From the NCBI RefSeq assembly GCF_030272615.1, contig NC_081405.1:309971374-310010234 (forward strand): a stretch of 38,861 bases of DNA, given 5' to 3'. This document shows, piece by piece, positions 1 to 10,559 of this stretch. The translations under genes were made by a program, and so were the position numbers. The first letter of the stretch is position 1, and each line of letters starts with the position of its first letter. This stretch comes from Cryptomeria japonica (taxonomy: Eukaryota > Streptophyta > Pinopsida > Cupressales > Cupressaceae). The notes below the pieces were generated by a model that saw nothing but the letters and a program-made list of their open reading frames with translations, did no database searches and was not told where the DNA came from.

Positions 1-460
1 GCAGTGTACAACATTTTTGAAATTTCACTGAGGCTAGACATGACAAGAGAGAGCACGATGGTGCATGAGTATGTGTAAAAAGAGCCCTAGCTAGAGAAGA
101 ATTGAAGTATGAAGGTGGTGCTGAGTTGATAGATGCAGAAACAATTATGTGATGGTGTAACTCTACAATGGGTCTAGGTAATCCAGTTACTTCAATGGCT
201 CATAGATATTTTTGGTCGATCACTGAATCTAACATTGAAAACTATATAGATTCTTGTACAGTTGTAGGATTGAGTGACATGTACTCATTTATGAGTTGAA
301 ATGCAAGTTCACTAGTAATTTATATGAGACACATGGTATGGTTTTTCTCTTCATGCATGTATTGTTTGTGGGAAGAATGTGAATCACAAGAGTGGGTTGA
401 CAAATGTTCTTGTAGACCATTGGTTCCCATTGATACATATCAAATTCCCAAAGCACTATA
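1..460 (+). pseudogene. Unrecognised gene-like fragment, exon A
   Basis: A coding-like stretch spread over three frames. Residues 1-25 or so read in frame 1, then a shift near base 80 moves to a frame that holds AELIDAE, a nonsense codon, WCNSTMGLGNPVTSMAHRYF and a long polar segment to about base 335. A second shift near 340 leads to a C-x2-C-containing end (CIVCGKNVNHKSG) that stops near 460. I do not recognise the family. The residue mix is typical of real protein rather than random translation, and the next segment (623-1006) begins right after a good splice acceptor, so I read this as an upstream exon of one broken gene. It could be host or transposon-derived; the window edge cuts its 5' side. 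Confidence 0.4.
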
Positions 461-620
461 ATTAAGCTAGATGGAGACACTAGTGGATTTTTACCATGTA
501 TCCAACCTAGTGGATTTAGGTGATTTTTTGAGTTAATTTTTTTGCAAGTATTCTTTTTGGTTCATTTTGTTGTACATCATATTTTATTTTTTGTATTAAT
601 TATCACTCTATAAAATGCAG
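461..620 (+). other. Putative intron between exon A and exon B
   Basis: A T-rich stretch without open frame that ends in a pyrimidine tract and TGCAG at 620. The acceptor is convincing. I did not find an equally clear GT donor, so the 5' boundary is approximate. Confidence 0.35.
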
Positions 621-1006
621 GTCATGTGTATGTAGTTGTTGCAGAAGAGAACAATGAAGATTAAATGAATTACTATTTGTATCGTTGTGTTGAGCCTAAA
701 AGAAAATTGACAACCACAATCATTGACGGAGAGGGTATTGAGTACCCAATAGGGTCTGTTGTCGTGACAGGAAAATGACTTAGGAGATACCCTATCAAGA
801 ATTCTGATGTTTGGTTGTTTGAGGACTTTGAAACACACAGACATATTCATCATTTCTCTAACCTTGTTCTTGCAAGAAATATTCATTTGATGAAGTATCA
901 TGGTAGACCTCATAACAAGATTTTATGGAAAGTTCATGAATCTGACCACTTGGAAATACTTGATACAATATGGGTTAGAGTCGATCCTGTAGGATCACTT
1001 GATTGA
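621..1006 (+). pseudogene. Unrecognised gene-like fragment, exon B
   Basis: A single frame runs from 623 to the stop at 1004-1006, broken by two nonsense codons (near 665 and 776). It starts directly after a pyrimidine-rich tract ending TGCAG at 616-620, a good plant 3' splice site. The translation has a hydrophobic start (HVYVVVAEE), then YYLYRC, a charged middle with GEGIEYPIGSVVVTG, and a C-terminal half containing VWLFEDFETHRHIHHFSN and GRPHNKILWKVHESDH. It ends at a natural stop after PVGSLD. I cannot name a domain. The many His, Trp and aromatic residues suggest a folded domain. Together with 1-460 it is probably the 3' part of a broken two-exon (or longer) gene. Confidence 0.45.
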
Positions 1007-1074
1007 TTCTACAGTTCATAGTAGAATGATTTTGAGAATTTTGTATATATCATCTGCGAGTTGTTCTATATTCA

Positions 1075-1330
1075 TTTTTCATATATATAAATGCCCATGA
1101 GATGATTTTAACATGTTTAGGGACATAATTGTGTATATTTAAATGGCAATGATCTGATTTGTACATATTTAGATGCCAAATTTTGTATATTAAAATGGTG
1201 ATGAGCTGAATCACACATATTGTAATGCCAAATTTTGTATAAAACCCCATGAGATGATTTGTAAGACATTTTTTGTATTCAAATAGCCAAGAGCTGATTT
1301 GACCATATTTAGAGGCAAATTTTTGAATAA
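1075..1330. repeat. Degenerate ~50-bp minisatellite, about five units
   Basis: The motif ATGAGMTGATTT recurs at 1097, 1149, 1201, 1249 and 1289 (last two slightly changed), each followed by an AT-rich spacer with a shared TGCCAAATTTTGTATA segment in the middle units. Spacing is 52, 52, 48 and 40 bases. It lies just 3' of the unknown exon B. The segment from 1331 to 1555 shows nothing I can support. Confidence 0.65.
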
Positions 1331-1555
1331 TATGTGACTATTTTTTGTGTCTATGTTTTGTGTCTATGTATTGAGTTTATATGATGTGATAAGGTCAATC
1401 ATGAGCATTCTTTATTATTGTATAATAATGGAGAATTATTTCAATCATTATCAGGTCATAGGAGTCATAGATTGAGTCTAGATACAATTTGAGAAAACAT
1501 TATCATTATTATCAATACAATTGTCAAAAAAGTCGTCAAGAAACTTGTACATTGC

Positions 1556-3100
1556 ACCGGTAGGGTATGCCTCTCGACATTCCAACACTTTGGGATGAAT
1601 GAGAGGAGCATGCCTAGTGTATACCTGCCCACCCAGATGCACTCGTGACGTCGGTTTGTTCACACGACAAACTGAATCAATTCTAGCCTATCTTGCAACT
1701 TTGCATTGCATGCAAATGACAATTTTTGTAGTAGGAGAAAAATGCTACTAATTTAAAATGGCTTCGAGTCATCAAAAACTGAGATGAGCCATTGTAGAGG
1801 AGCCTCACGTGACCCCACAGGTTCAAACGGATCGATCATATGTGTCTTGGATTGGAAGAAACAACCCATCAAAGTATGAAAACATTTTGGACTCAGGGCA
1901 CTTGAGAGATCGCGCCGGTAGGGTATGACTCTCGATGCTTCGATGCTTTCAGATGCACAAGAGGATAATTCCTCATGTAAAACTTCCCACCCGGATGTGC
2001 TCATGATGTTGGTTTGTGCACATGGCAAACCAAATCAATTCTAGCCTATCCTGCAACTTTGCACTGCATGCAACTGACAATTTTTGCAGCAGGTAAAAAA
2101 ATGCTACCAATTGAAAATGGCTCCGAATCGTCAAAAACCAAGATAGGCCATTGTAGAGGAGATTCATGCGACCCCACAGGTTTAAACGGATCAATCATAT
2201 GTGTCCTATATTGGAAGAAACAATCTATCAAAGTTTGATAATTTTTTGGACTCACGACACTTGATAGATCGCGCCGATAGGGAATGACTCTCAACATTCC
2301 AACGCTTTGGGATGCATGAGAGGAGAATTACTAGAACAAACCTTCCCACCCAGATGTACTCATGAGGTTGGTTTGTGCACATGGTGAACTTAATCAATTC
2401 TAACCTATCTTGCAAGCATTGCATGTAACTGATGGTTATTGCAGCAGGCAAAACAATGCTACCAATTGAAAATCGCTCGAAGTTGTCAAAAAAGAGATAG
2501 GACATTGTAGAGGAGTCTCACACAACCTGATAGGTTTAAACAGATCGATCATATGTGTTTTGGATTGGAAGAAACAATCCATAAAAGTTTGACAATTTTT
2601 TGGACTCAGAGCACTTGAGAGATCACGCCCGTAGGGTATGACTCTTGATGTTCTGACGCTTTAGGATGCATGAGAGGAGAACACCTAGCATAAACCTACC
2701 CACCTAGATGCGTTCATGACTTTTTTTTTGTGTACACATCAAACCGAATCAATTCTAGCCTATCTTGCAACTTTGCATTGCATGCAACTGACGGTTTATG
2801 CAGCAGGCAAAAAATACTACCAATTGAAAATGGCTCTGAGTCATCAAAAAATGAGATAGGACATTGTCAAGGAGCCTCACGCAACCCCATAGGTTCAAAT
2901 GAATCAATCATATATGTCTTTTATTGGAAGAAACAGTCCATCAAAGTTTGACAATTTTTTGGACTCAGGGCACTTGAGAGATCGTGCTGGTCGGGTATGA
3001 CTCTTCACGTTCTGATGCTTTGGGATGCATGAGAAGAGATTGCCTAGCATAAAATTTCCCACTTGGAAATGCTTGTGATGTCAGTTTGTACACACAAGAA
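1556..3100. repeat. Tandem array, ~357-bp unit, four full copies plus a partial
   Basis: The marker TAGGGTATG (or one-base variants) recurs at 1561, 1919, 2278, 2632 and 2991, so periods are 358, 359, 354 and 359. Each unit carries the same ordered blocks: CTCTCGA..., CCCACCCAGATG, a TTGCATTGCATGCAACTGA-type block, GCTACCAATTGAAAATGGCTC, GGATTGGAAGAAACA and GGACTCAGGGCACTTGAGAG. The fifth copy stops near 3100, after about 110 bases. Units differ by scattered substitutions and small indels, so the array is old. The length is close to two nucleosome repeats, as in many plant satellites, but a satellite role is inference. Units 2 and 3 keep partly open minus-strand frames. Confidence 0.9.
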
Positions 3101-3151
3101 CCAAAATTTTACCATTGCGAGCGCGAGGGTGCTCTTGCACCACACACATAT

Positions 3152-3437
3152 TGTTGTTTATATTCATATTGTTGATTACATAGGCAAATATTCATTTAAA
3201 TTTATAAAAGGGCAGCCACCAAATATAGTGAATACACAATAATGAACTGAATACAAGGAGTTTTGTACAGTTAATTCAGCATTTTAGAAATTTTATCAAA
3301 TCATATTCCACAATTGCAATGTTTTATATTATGGATTTTTGTTGTTTATATTCATATTGTTGATTACATAGGCAAATGATCAATTAACTTTATAAAACGA
3401 CAACCACAAAATACAATGAATACACAATAATAAACTT
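3152..3437. repeat. Direct repeat of ~100 bp, two copies 187 bp apart
   Basis: The segment starting TTGTTTATATTCATATTGTT is found at about 3153-3251 and again at about 3340-3437. Both copies continue through GATTACATAGGCAAAT, a TTTATAAAA stretch and AATACACAATAATRAACT. The intervening DNA is AT-rich with no frame. The second copy abuts the end of the minus-strand frame at 3484. It may be a fragment of a terminal repeat of the neighbouring element, but I found no proof. Confidence 0.7.
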
Positions 3438-3483
3438 AGACATCCTGAGATACCTATTCCACAAATTTCCTTGTCTTTCCCTA

Positions 3484-4683
3484 CTATTTCTCCCTCTTCT
3501 TCTGGTTAAACTCAATTTTAGCCTCTTGCTTCTTCTGTTTAGTAGTACCAAAGGATTTCTTAGCTTCATCAATAGGTGCATAGATTAACCACTTTGCATA
3601 AGCATCTAGAATATGAGCATCAACTTCATAACCCATCTCTTCAATCCATATATTCCAGGGCTTGACTGCCTCCATCAAGGTTTCATCTTTCTTAACCATG
3701 AAGCATATATTGGTTGAGTATTTCTCAACAATGTGCTTTGGAACCCTCTCTCTATAATTCATAGCCTTCTGGAATGCCTCAAAGTAACCACACACTTTTT
3801 CATCTCACTGACTACCTAGACTAGCAATAGATTATTTCAGTTGCCTTCCTACTGAGATATCAAATGCCCATTGTCGCTTCCCAAAACCAGGAGTTTCATT
3901 AATGAAAAATAGCATCAAATATACAATAAGATTACCATACTGGAATGTCTCCTTCTTCTCTCCTTTGGTCTTCCCTAAGTTAATTAAAAACTCATCTAAC
4001 ATCCATTCACAAAGATCTAACTTCTCATTTTCCCTCATCATCTTATGTGTTGCATAAATGTAGGAGCTAGAAATAGAATTCAAACGGTTTGATTGAGTTA
4101 CCTTGTAATCAATGACCATGCTTCCGAATATGATATCTCTGTCGGTGATAGTGCTAACCCTCATTGATCGCTGGTCCAAAGTTGCACCGGTGAGATTGTT
4201 GACATGATCGTTAGAAACCTTCTTCTCCAGATGCTATCCAATCTGTAACAAATTGGTGATTTCCCTAATGGCCTCCTTCAAGATCTTGTATGGTCTGTCT
4301 AACTAGATAAATTCTCTGGGAACTCTTCTTAAAACATATCTGACAATCTCATCTTCAAATTCTGGATTATCTAGAATGCTTGTAAACCCTAGATCCTCAA
4401 TATGTTGATACTCGGGCTTAATCTTTCTAGAATCTCCCATCAACTTGCTCATATACATGCTCTTGATATCACTGTTTCCCAAATCCTCAATGTGATAGTG
4501 AATGTAAGCTTTGACATCTTCAACATATAAAACTCCTTCCAGGACATGGGGAAAAGTGCTAATTGAATCATCCAAGGTGACTATATGCAGATATTGTTTG
4601 AAAATCAGCCTAGGGCGGTCCTTGACCTCAACAACAGTAGGATTTGCAATAAAAGTAGGTGCATAGGATGATCTCTCTTCCAT
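3484..4683 (-). pseudogene. Unknown ~399-codon protein, frame 2 of the pol-less element
   Basis: One frame runs from the ATG at 4683 to the stop at 3484-3486 (about 399 codons), interrupted by at least four nonsense codons (one at 4303-4305, one in the ~4225-4245 segment, one at 3832-3834 and one shortly downstream) but with no frameshift. It opens MEERSSYAPTF, has a central segment with MRENEKLDLCEWMLDEF and GFGKRQWAFDISVGRQ, and ends in a basic, Lys/Glu-rich tail (KQKKQEAKIEFNQKKREK). No membrane segment or catalytic motif is visible. The family is not one I can name. The pattern (frame kept, only single-base stops) means this was coding until fairly late in its history. About 360 bp separate it from the zinc-knuckle frame upstream, and the leader just before its ATG contains plant gene-like 5'UTR sequence, so a captured host gene is an alternative. 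Confidence 0.6.
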
Positions 4684-5044
4684 GATGAAAGATAAATACC
4701 TATAAAATAGTTGTCGATGAAAACCCTAAAGAACTCTACTGATCGCTGGTGAAATCGCTAAAGAAGATATCAATGACATTGATTCTCCTTAGACTCGCTC
4801 TAAATAGCTCTTAGTCACTCTGAATGCAAGGTGATCAAAAATGAAGTGAATTCAACCTTTTAAACTCCACGAAAAAACCCTAATCTGTCATTGATATGAA
4901 TGAGTTCTGGTGAAAGATACTGGATCTTAGTCAAACATCTCCATGTCAAATAAACATTTCCAATCTCTAAAACATCTTCCAAAACCTCTTCCTAGGGCTT
5001 AAGTAGTATTATCATGAATTTTGCCTACCCCTAAGGCATCTGCC
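4684..5044. other. Spacer between the two frames of the pol-less element
   Basis: About 360 bases with no open frame on either strand. Read on the minus strand it precedes the ATG at 4683 and may have served as leader or promoter for frame 2. I see no definite TATA box or splice signal. Confidence 0.5.
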
Positions 5045-6166
5045 TCAGTTACGGGATGAGCTTCCTGTTGGTGTAGGAGCAACCTCCTCTGCTAGTTGAG
5101 TAACCAGAGCATTCTCATATGCAGATTGATCATCTGACTTGCTAACCCATTTCTTGATATGATCTTTCTGGATTTCATTGACCTTCTCTTTTCCTTTATC
5201 ATTTGATCCATCATTGTTAATCGGTGGATTTATGCTTCTACAGAACTTAGCTTTGTGTCCAACATCATTGCATGCATAGCATGTAACATTGTTCTTTTGA
5301 ATTGCTTTGCTAAAACTTGTATAACTTCTTGAGCTGCACTGATTAGCCATATGTCCAAACTTTCCACATGCATAATATTTAATATTTATTATGCAATCTT
5401 TTGTCTTATGACCATACTTATTTCATTTAGAATATTGACCGAGAGTAGAATTATAGTTCTGATTTGCTCTATTTCTATATTTCCTAGCCATGTGACCAAA
5501 TTTATTACAGACAAAGCATCTACCATTAAATTTGTAAGCATTAAGCTTCATTACCAGTGCCTTCTAATTTTGATCTTCATTTGTAGTACCGGAGCATTGA
5601 CTTTATTCAAATCCAAGTCCACTGGAATCTCCATTCTGTGTTTGACTTTTCAACAACTCATCTAGTTGTGTTGAACTAACCTTAAATTTTTCTTTATACT
5701 CACTTGCAACAATCATATCATCTCTTAAAATTATTATCTGACTTTTCAGTTCTTGTTCATTACTCTGGGATTGCACTAAATCAGTTCTCAACATATCATT
5801 TTCAAGAACCAACCTACCACATTCCTCAAAAACAAAATTCAGAGATATAGCAAGATTTTTTTCCTTCTTCTTTTGATCTTCAATCTCCTTTGACATCCTC
5901 ATAGTTAAGGATTGCATTTCATTCCTCATGACCATGTTCTCCTAACTCAACTTCTGACATCTTTCATTAAGGGCATCTTTCTCTTCATTATCCTAAATTT
6001 GTAGAAGTTCCTTCCTCCTAGCTTGAACAGATGGCAGCGTCTCCTATAGGATAAGAATGAATTCTTGAGCAGAATTCAATTCATCTTGTAACTTCAAGTT
6101 CTTCATCCTTTCAGCATCATAATCTTCAAGTACTACCTCAAGTTGTCTCTCCAAACTCATATCCAT
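5045..6166 (-). pseudogene. Gag-like coiled-coil protein with multiple CCHC zinc knuckles, frame 1
   Basis: A single frame from the ATG at 6166, 55 bases past the primer-binding site, to the stop at 5045, 374 codons, with several in-frame stops and no frameshift. Residues ~1-190 are heptad-rich and highly charged (for example KEIEDQKKKEKNLAIS and LENDMLRTDLVQSQSNEQE), a coiled coil. Residues ~205-290 hold four zinc-knuckle-like units: CFVCNKFGHMARKY (last Cys lost), a YGHKTKDC unit lacking its first half, YYACGKFGHMANQC (first Cys lost) and an intact CYACNDVGHKAKFC (C-x2-C-x4-H-x4-C). The C-terminus is acidic, then Ser/Thr-rich. Knuckles of this type bind RNA in retroelement Gag proteins. It lacks the UBN2/DUF4219 gag core that the autonomous copia at 21.3 kb has, so it is either N-terminally truncated or a distinct gag-like protein. 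Confidence 0.75.
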
Positions 6167-6220
6167 GGATTCTAGATTCAGGATCTCCCTCAAGCTGTTA
6201 AACTTCCTCTGAGGCACAAA

Positions 6221-6233
6221 GCTCTAATACCAA
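6221..6233 (-). promoter_or_regulatory. Primer-binding site for initiator-Met tRNA
   Basis: On the minus strand the bases read TTGGTATTAGAGC, one change (C to T) from the TGGTATCAGAGC complement of the plant initiator-Met tRNA 3' end. It sits just downstream of a C-rich tract (6257-6265 as G on the plus strand) that marks U5 ends of SIRE-type copia LTRs. This fixes the orientation of the element as minus. Confidence 0.8.
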
Positions 6234-6506
6234 TTTTTGGAATATAAGAATGTTGAGGGGGGGGGATGAATCAATGTTCTACCAAAATGATCAATTAAAA
6301 CCTTATTAAAACATTCATTCACTAACCAGTATACCAGTACATATAATATTGAGAGAAGTAAATCAATCAATAAGCCAATCATACAAATGAATACCATAAC
6401 ACAGAGAATTATACGTGGAAAACCTCAAAGAGGAAAAACCACGGTGAGATTTATGACCCACAATATCAATCAACTAGTCATATGAAAAGATATTATAAAA
6501 TATGGG
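6234..6506 (-). repeat. 3' part of a copia-type 5' LTR
   Basis: On the minus strand this stretch contains, in order, GTGGGTCATAAATCTCACCG, GTGGTTTTTCC, TTTTCCACGTA, a T-rich segment, and ATTCATCCCCCCCCCTC just before the primer-binding site. The same ordered signature is found in the solo LTR at 10644-11430 and in both LTRs of the 21.3-29.2 kb copia. It is cut at 6507 by the CACTA terminus. Confidence 0.75.
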
Positions 6507-6816
6507 CACTAGCGACTAATTTTCGTCGAAGTGCCGACAAAAGTAGTCATCGAAAACTCATCGTCAGACTTGTTCATGGGACATGCACCATCCCTGTTGG
6601 ATGCTTGTGTAGAATTTATCAAAAAATCGATGGAAGTTTGGAACTTTGTACCGATGGTGATGTTGTTTGTCTGACGGTTGTGTCGTCTATCCATTAATAT
6701 GCATCGACGATCGTCTGACTACGAAGTGTCATCGCATGTACAACATCCTCATCGGATGTTTCTGTAGATTGAGTCGAAAGTGCGACGACTCCAGAACCTT
6801 TGCACCGACGAAAATT
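6507..6816 (+). repeat. CACTA left terminus and CpG-rich subterminal direct repeat
   Basis: Starts CACTAGCGACTAATTTTCG. The 310 bases are rich in CG dinucleotides (CGTCG, CCGAC, TCGACGATCGTC) while the flanks have almost none, as expected for the protein-binding subterminal regions of CACTA elements. Two diverged direct copies about 156 bases apart are visible: CATCCCTGTTGGATG at ~6589 against CATCCTCATCGGATG at ~6746, and GGAACTTTGTACCGA at ~6638 against AGAACCTTTGCACCGA at ~6794. No real coding frame is present. Confidence 0.65.
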
Positions 6817-7790
6817 GGGCTATAGAACTAGTTATATAGAAGTTGAAATTTTAGTTATGAAATCATGTTTTAGTATAATATACCAAATTAAATTACGTGA
6901 AAATAGAAATTATCATCATTGAACCAAAACCATTTAACTCTTCTTTTTCATCTCAAAACATATCTAATGACTTTGTGGTATGCAATCCTTGAATCATATC
7001 TTAAGTTGACTAATGTCTAATGGGGGTAATCCATGAGTGTCTAATGTGAATTCAATATCCTAAACATTGGAGAGACCTTATCTGACTTGCCTAATCAATG
7101 TGGTTGTTGTCATAATATAAAATACTGAATTCTACCCTTGCCTCTGCATCAAACTTCTCACATAATGTTTCTTCAACAAAACACACTAATATGAATTGAG
7201 CCAACACCATGAGGATAGGGTCAAGTATCATGGTAATGAATCATAATACATGAAGATGGGGTTCACACATAAGTGTTGGCTCTCAACAATGCCACACTTC
7301 CAAAATTGTCAGTATCAAGACTTCTCCTATTGGGTTAGCACTCATTGATGGGCACAACGCCAAATCAATATATGTAGGCTTCGAACTCCTTACTCTAGGC
7401 TAGGAGGACCTTACACAAGGTCTATGAACACTCACTTGGTATTACAATAGAAAGAGACTTCCTCTATAACTTTGTTTGCAATGCACACATCAATATTGGT
7501 AATAATTGTTATGATGGATGGTCTATTAGGACGGTAAATAAAATGCTTACTCTTTTTCCACCCTTTGAAACAACAACAAGGTATTTGACTTGGTAGGGTC
7601 CCCACACATCACTTCAAAAACAAACATTATGCAATTCAACCTGTTTCCTTCTCAAAGCATTTTTTTTATCTTTCATTGGTTTTCTCAGTCCGATACATAG
7701 GGATATTAGACCTTTCATTGCATCATCACACGCGCCTTCCAATATGTAGTCCTTTCATATTTTAGGTGCCTACACACTATATTGTTGTTA
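6817..7790 (+). repeat. Left long inverted-repeat arm
   Basis: Inverted counterpart of 33088-36203. Clear blocks include TAGAACTAGTTATATAGAAG (about 6826), ATACCAAATTAAATTAC, CATCTCAAAACATATCTAAT, GAGCCAACACCATGAGGATA (7198) and AGTGTTGGCTC (7272), and a block near 7610-7740 ending in CACACGCGC. Relative to the right arm it lacks most of the ~647-bp repeat and one copy of the ~335-bp block. Similarity fades near 7790. Confidence 0.85.
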
Positions 7791-10222
7791 AGTATTGATG
7801 TAGTCTTAAGACATCTCATGACTCCATTACATTTCCACACTTGGGTTTACAAACACAACTCTATCAAAACAAAAACAATATCACTAGTAAAACTATGACT
7901 ATGACAATCAATACCCTTAGGACAGTCATAGAAATTTAATCTATTTTATTTGGTTTTAATCGACAAACCCTTCTGAAGGTTTCATAGGGTCCCCTCACCT
8001 CTCTCTCTATCATCAACCACTTCAAAATACCAATCGCTTGGTCTTCCCACCAAATTATTCACTCTTACTGCCTTTTACTGACTGATAAATAGATATATTA
8101 GATTGTCCTCATGCCCAAACGTACCAAATCTAATTTGGAGCCCTACACACAACATAATATGATACATAGCATGAAAAAATGTCTTCCCACACATTTGGGT
8201 GAGTTTATATGCATGGGAGACCAAACTATACATTATTCACTCCTCTCGGTAAACACTCGGCAGGGTTTTCACATTTTTTGGAAAAACTATGATATCTAAT
8301 TTAAAACACAATGAAATTCAATGCCACAAAAATAAAAAATGAAGTTAACTCACTTATATACCACATACAATCAACTTCCCATCAAATTATGATGGCTTTT
8401 ACAATTAAAAATGAAGAGAATCAGACCGAAACGTCAAAAAATGCACATAAAACCTCAATTTCATTAAGAAAAACTCTTGGATGGCATGCCAAAGGCCTAT
8501 TTATTCCCATCCAAGTGGGTTACAACCTCAAACCACCATAAAATAACTTTCCAACCATATTTTTAAGAAGTTTCTACAAGAAATGCAAAAGTTGTCATGG
8601 CAATATGACAACTTTTTTCCCAATGGACCTCAAACAATTAGGTCTCTATTTGTTGTTAGAATGTGATCTATGACTAAGTATTAGAGGATCTTACTAACTT
8701 GGGTATCATGGTTTTATGTTTCTTTGACATGACTCCTATTAACTATATAAGGATCTTACTAGTTTTAGATCTATGCCTTGTCTTTTTGATATGGTTCCTA
8801 GTGAGAATATATGAATCTTACCAGTTCTAAATGTCATAAATTTGTGTTTTGCATGCTCCATATGTGTTACCAATGTTACTTATATTACTCACTTTTTACT
8901 TCCCTTTTATCTCAATATTGTAGATTGACAATATCATAAGTCTTGGGAGCTACCACCTTTAACCAAGCTTGTAGTCATCTTGACTCTTCAATATCTTGGT
9001 TAAAGAATATTTGGTTTCTCCATATTTTCCCAAGAGTAAATGAGCATAATTTCATACTCTTTCTAAGAGGGGGATAAATATTGCATCGTAAGTTGTATCT
9101 CTTTAAAAATATACACTAGGTTTGGACTCACTTTAGTGGTTGTGCCTTATTTATGCATAATTGTACTTAGGTTTGAGAATGTTTCCATAAATTTGGTTCA
9201 TTCCTTTATTCATGATGTTCCTCATGGCTCATTTTTATATGACTAGGGTCTTGAGAACCCTTATTCATGGAAATTGGACCTAAAATTTGAAATATGAATG
9301 TTGGATTCGCAAATAGTAGGAATTTCATCTCCAAATTTGGACTTTTGCAAAAGTTCAATTTGAAAAGGTGCAAGGACCATCCATATAAGGTCCATCTTGA
9401 AAATTAAATGATAATACCATTCATGCATATTAAATGATATAGTCAATTAATAAAGAAGGAAAACCATTTCATGAAGTTGTCAAATGATTTTAAAGATGCA
9501 CAACAGTCCACTAAATGCAATTAACTAAAAAGGAAAACCAAGTATGCTACAAGATAGTGGGTAAGATGCAAGGAATGAAGTTAAATAGACAAAGAAAAAC
9601 CATGAATATTACCAAGTCAAAAGGAGTAGCTATGACCTCTTAGGTGTTTTTTCACTCACAAAAATTAGACTTCTTAAGGATAGAAACACATGTAGATAGT
9701 AGTATGAAGTCTTTTTGATGATTTTTGAAGTAGTTGAAGGAATGGCTTATTTTAGTTATATCTAACCCAAGACAATTTCAACTCAAAGTAAGGAATAAAA
9801 CCATATGTCCTATAAGTTTGGGAAGCTAATTGAGTAGCTAAATAAGGTAGAACATGACTATAGGGTAGTCTTGAGACTCTTTTAACTCAATTAGAACATG
9901 TACCAAGTATCTAGGAGCTTACAAAGCCAATTCCACCATATTTCAAGTGAAAATGCAACAAAAGGAGTAAAAGCTTTGAATACACCTCAAAAACCACTCC
10001 TAGGTGGCCAAGTAGGTGGAAATAGTCTTTTCCAACATTTTTTTTCTTCATAGATACAACCCTATATTCTCTTTAATATTTGAGATGAGATATAGGACTC
10101 CTAGGGCTTAGTTCATCTTAGTTCTTTAAATTCTATGCCAAGTGTTGTAACTAAAAAAATTCTTACAACAAGAGATATTATTTAATATCATTTAAGGTTG
10201 TAGTAGTGCAAGGAACATCAAT
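7791..10222. other. AT-rich non-coding DNA
   Basis: About 2.4 kb with no frame longer than 80 codons and no recognisable domain on either strand. It holds one short tandem repeat (8687-8860). It may be the interior of the long-inverted-repeat element, but I see no matching sequence on the right side beyond the arms. Confidence 0.6.
8687..8860. repeat. Degenerate ~63-bp tandem repeat, about 2.7 units
   Basis: Units begin GATCTTACTAACTTG (8687), GATCTTACTAGTTTTAG (8752) and GAATCTTACCAGTTCTAAA (8813), each followed by an ATGTCTTTGATATGGTTCCT-like segment in the first two. Spacing is 65 and about 61. Confidence 0.55.
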
Positions 10223-10559
10223 ATGAAAAGAGAGGGGATGAAGAAGTCAGGGACCTTGAAATTATACATCAGAACTATGATACAACTAGCTGGGATAGAA
10301 TTTCCCCCTCATTGGGATAGCCATTTGACTCCTATCAGGATAGCTAAACAAAGCCAACGAAGGTGGATAAAGACAAGGGAAAGAAGAAGGTTAATAAAGA
10401 GGGAGATGTTGAAGAGGAAGAAAAGAACCAGAAAGATCAACAAAAAGAAAATGAAGAAGATTAAGATGTGTAACCTAGTTTGATGTTTTATCTAGTTTTG
10501 GACTTGAAAATTATTTATGCCTTGACAATATTTTATGTTTTATGGCTCATGGAAACTCA

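Larger units (their letters stand above)
3440..6506 (-). mobile_element. Pol-less LTR retroelement (copia-type LTR end), split by a CACTA insertion
   Basis: Read on the minus strand, the order is: 3' part of a copia-type LTR (6506 to 6234), primer-binding site (6233-6221), frame 1 with coiled coil and zinc knuckles (6166 to 5045), a 361-bp spacer, frame 2 of unknown kind (4683 to 3484). No protease, integrase or reverse transcriptase follows, which is how non-autonomous elements of the TR-GAG/LARD kind look. The 5' part of the LTR is missing because the CACTA terminus begins at 6507. I did not find a 3' LTR or polypurine tract on the left, so the left boundary is only the end of recognisable coding sequence. 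It is possible that frame 2 belongs to a different repeat. Confidence 0.55.

Noticed and set aside
6482-6697. Open frames on both strands at 6482-6697
   Set aside because: They lie in the CACTA subterminal repeat; CpG-rich, few stops by composition, no domain pattern.
9261-9446. Small frames in 8-10 kb
   Set aside because: Length expected by chance; no recognisable motif on either strand.
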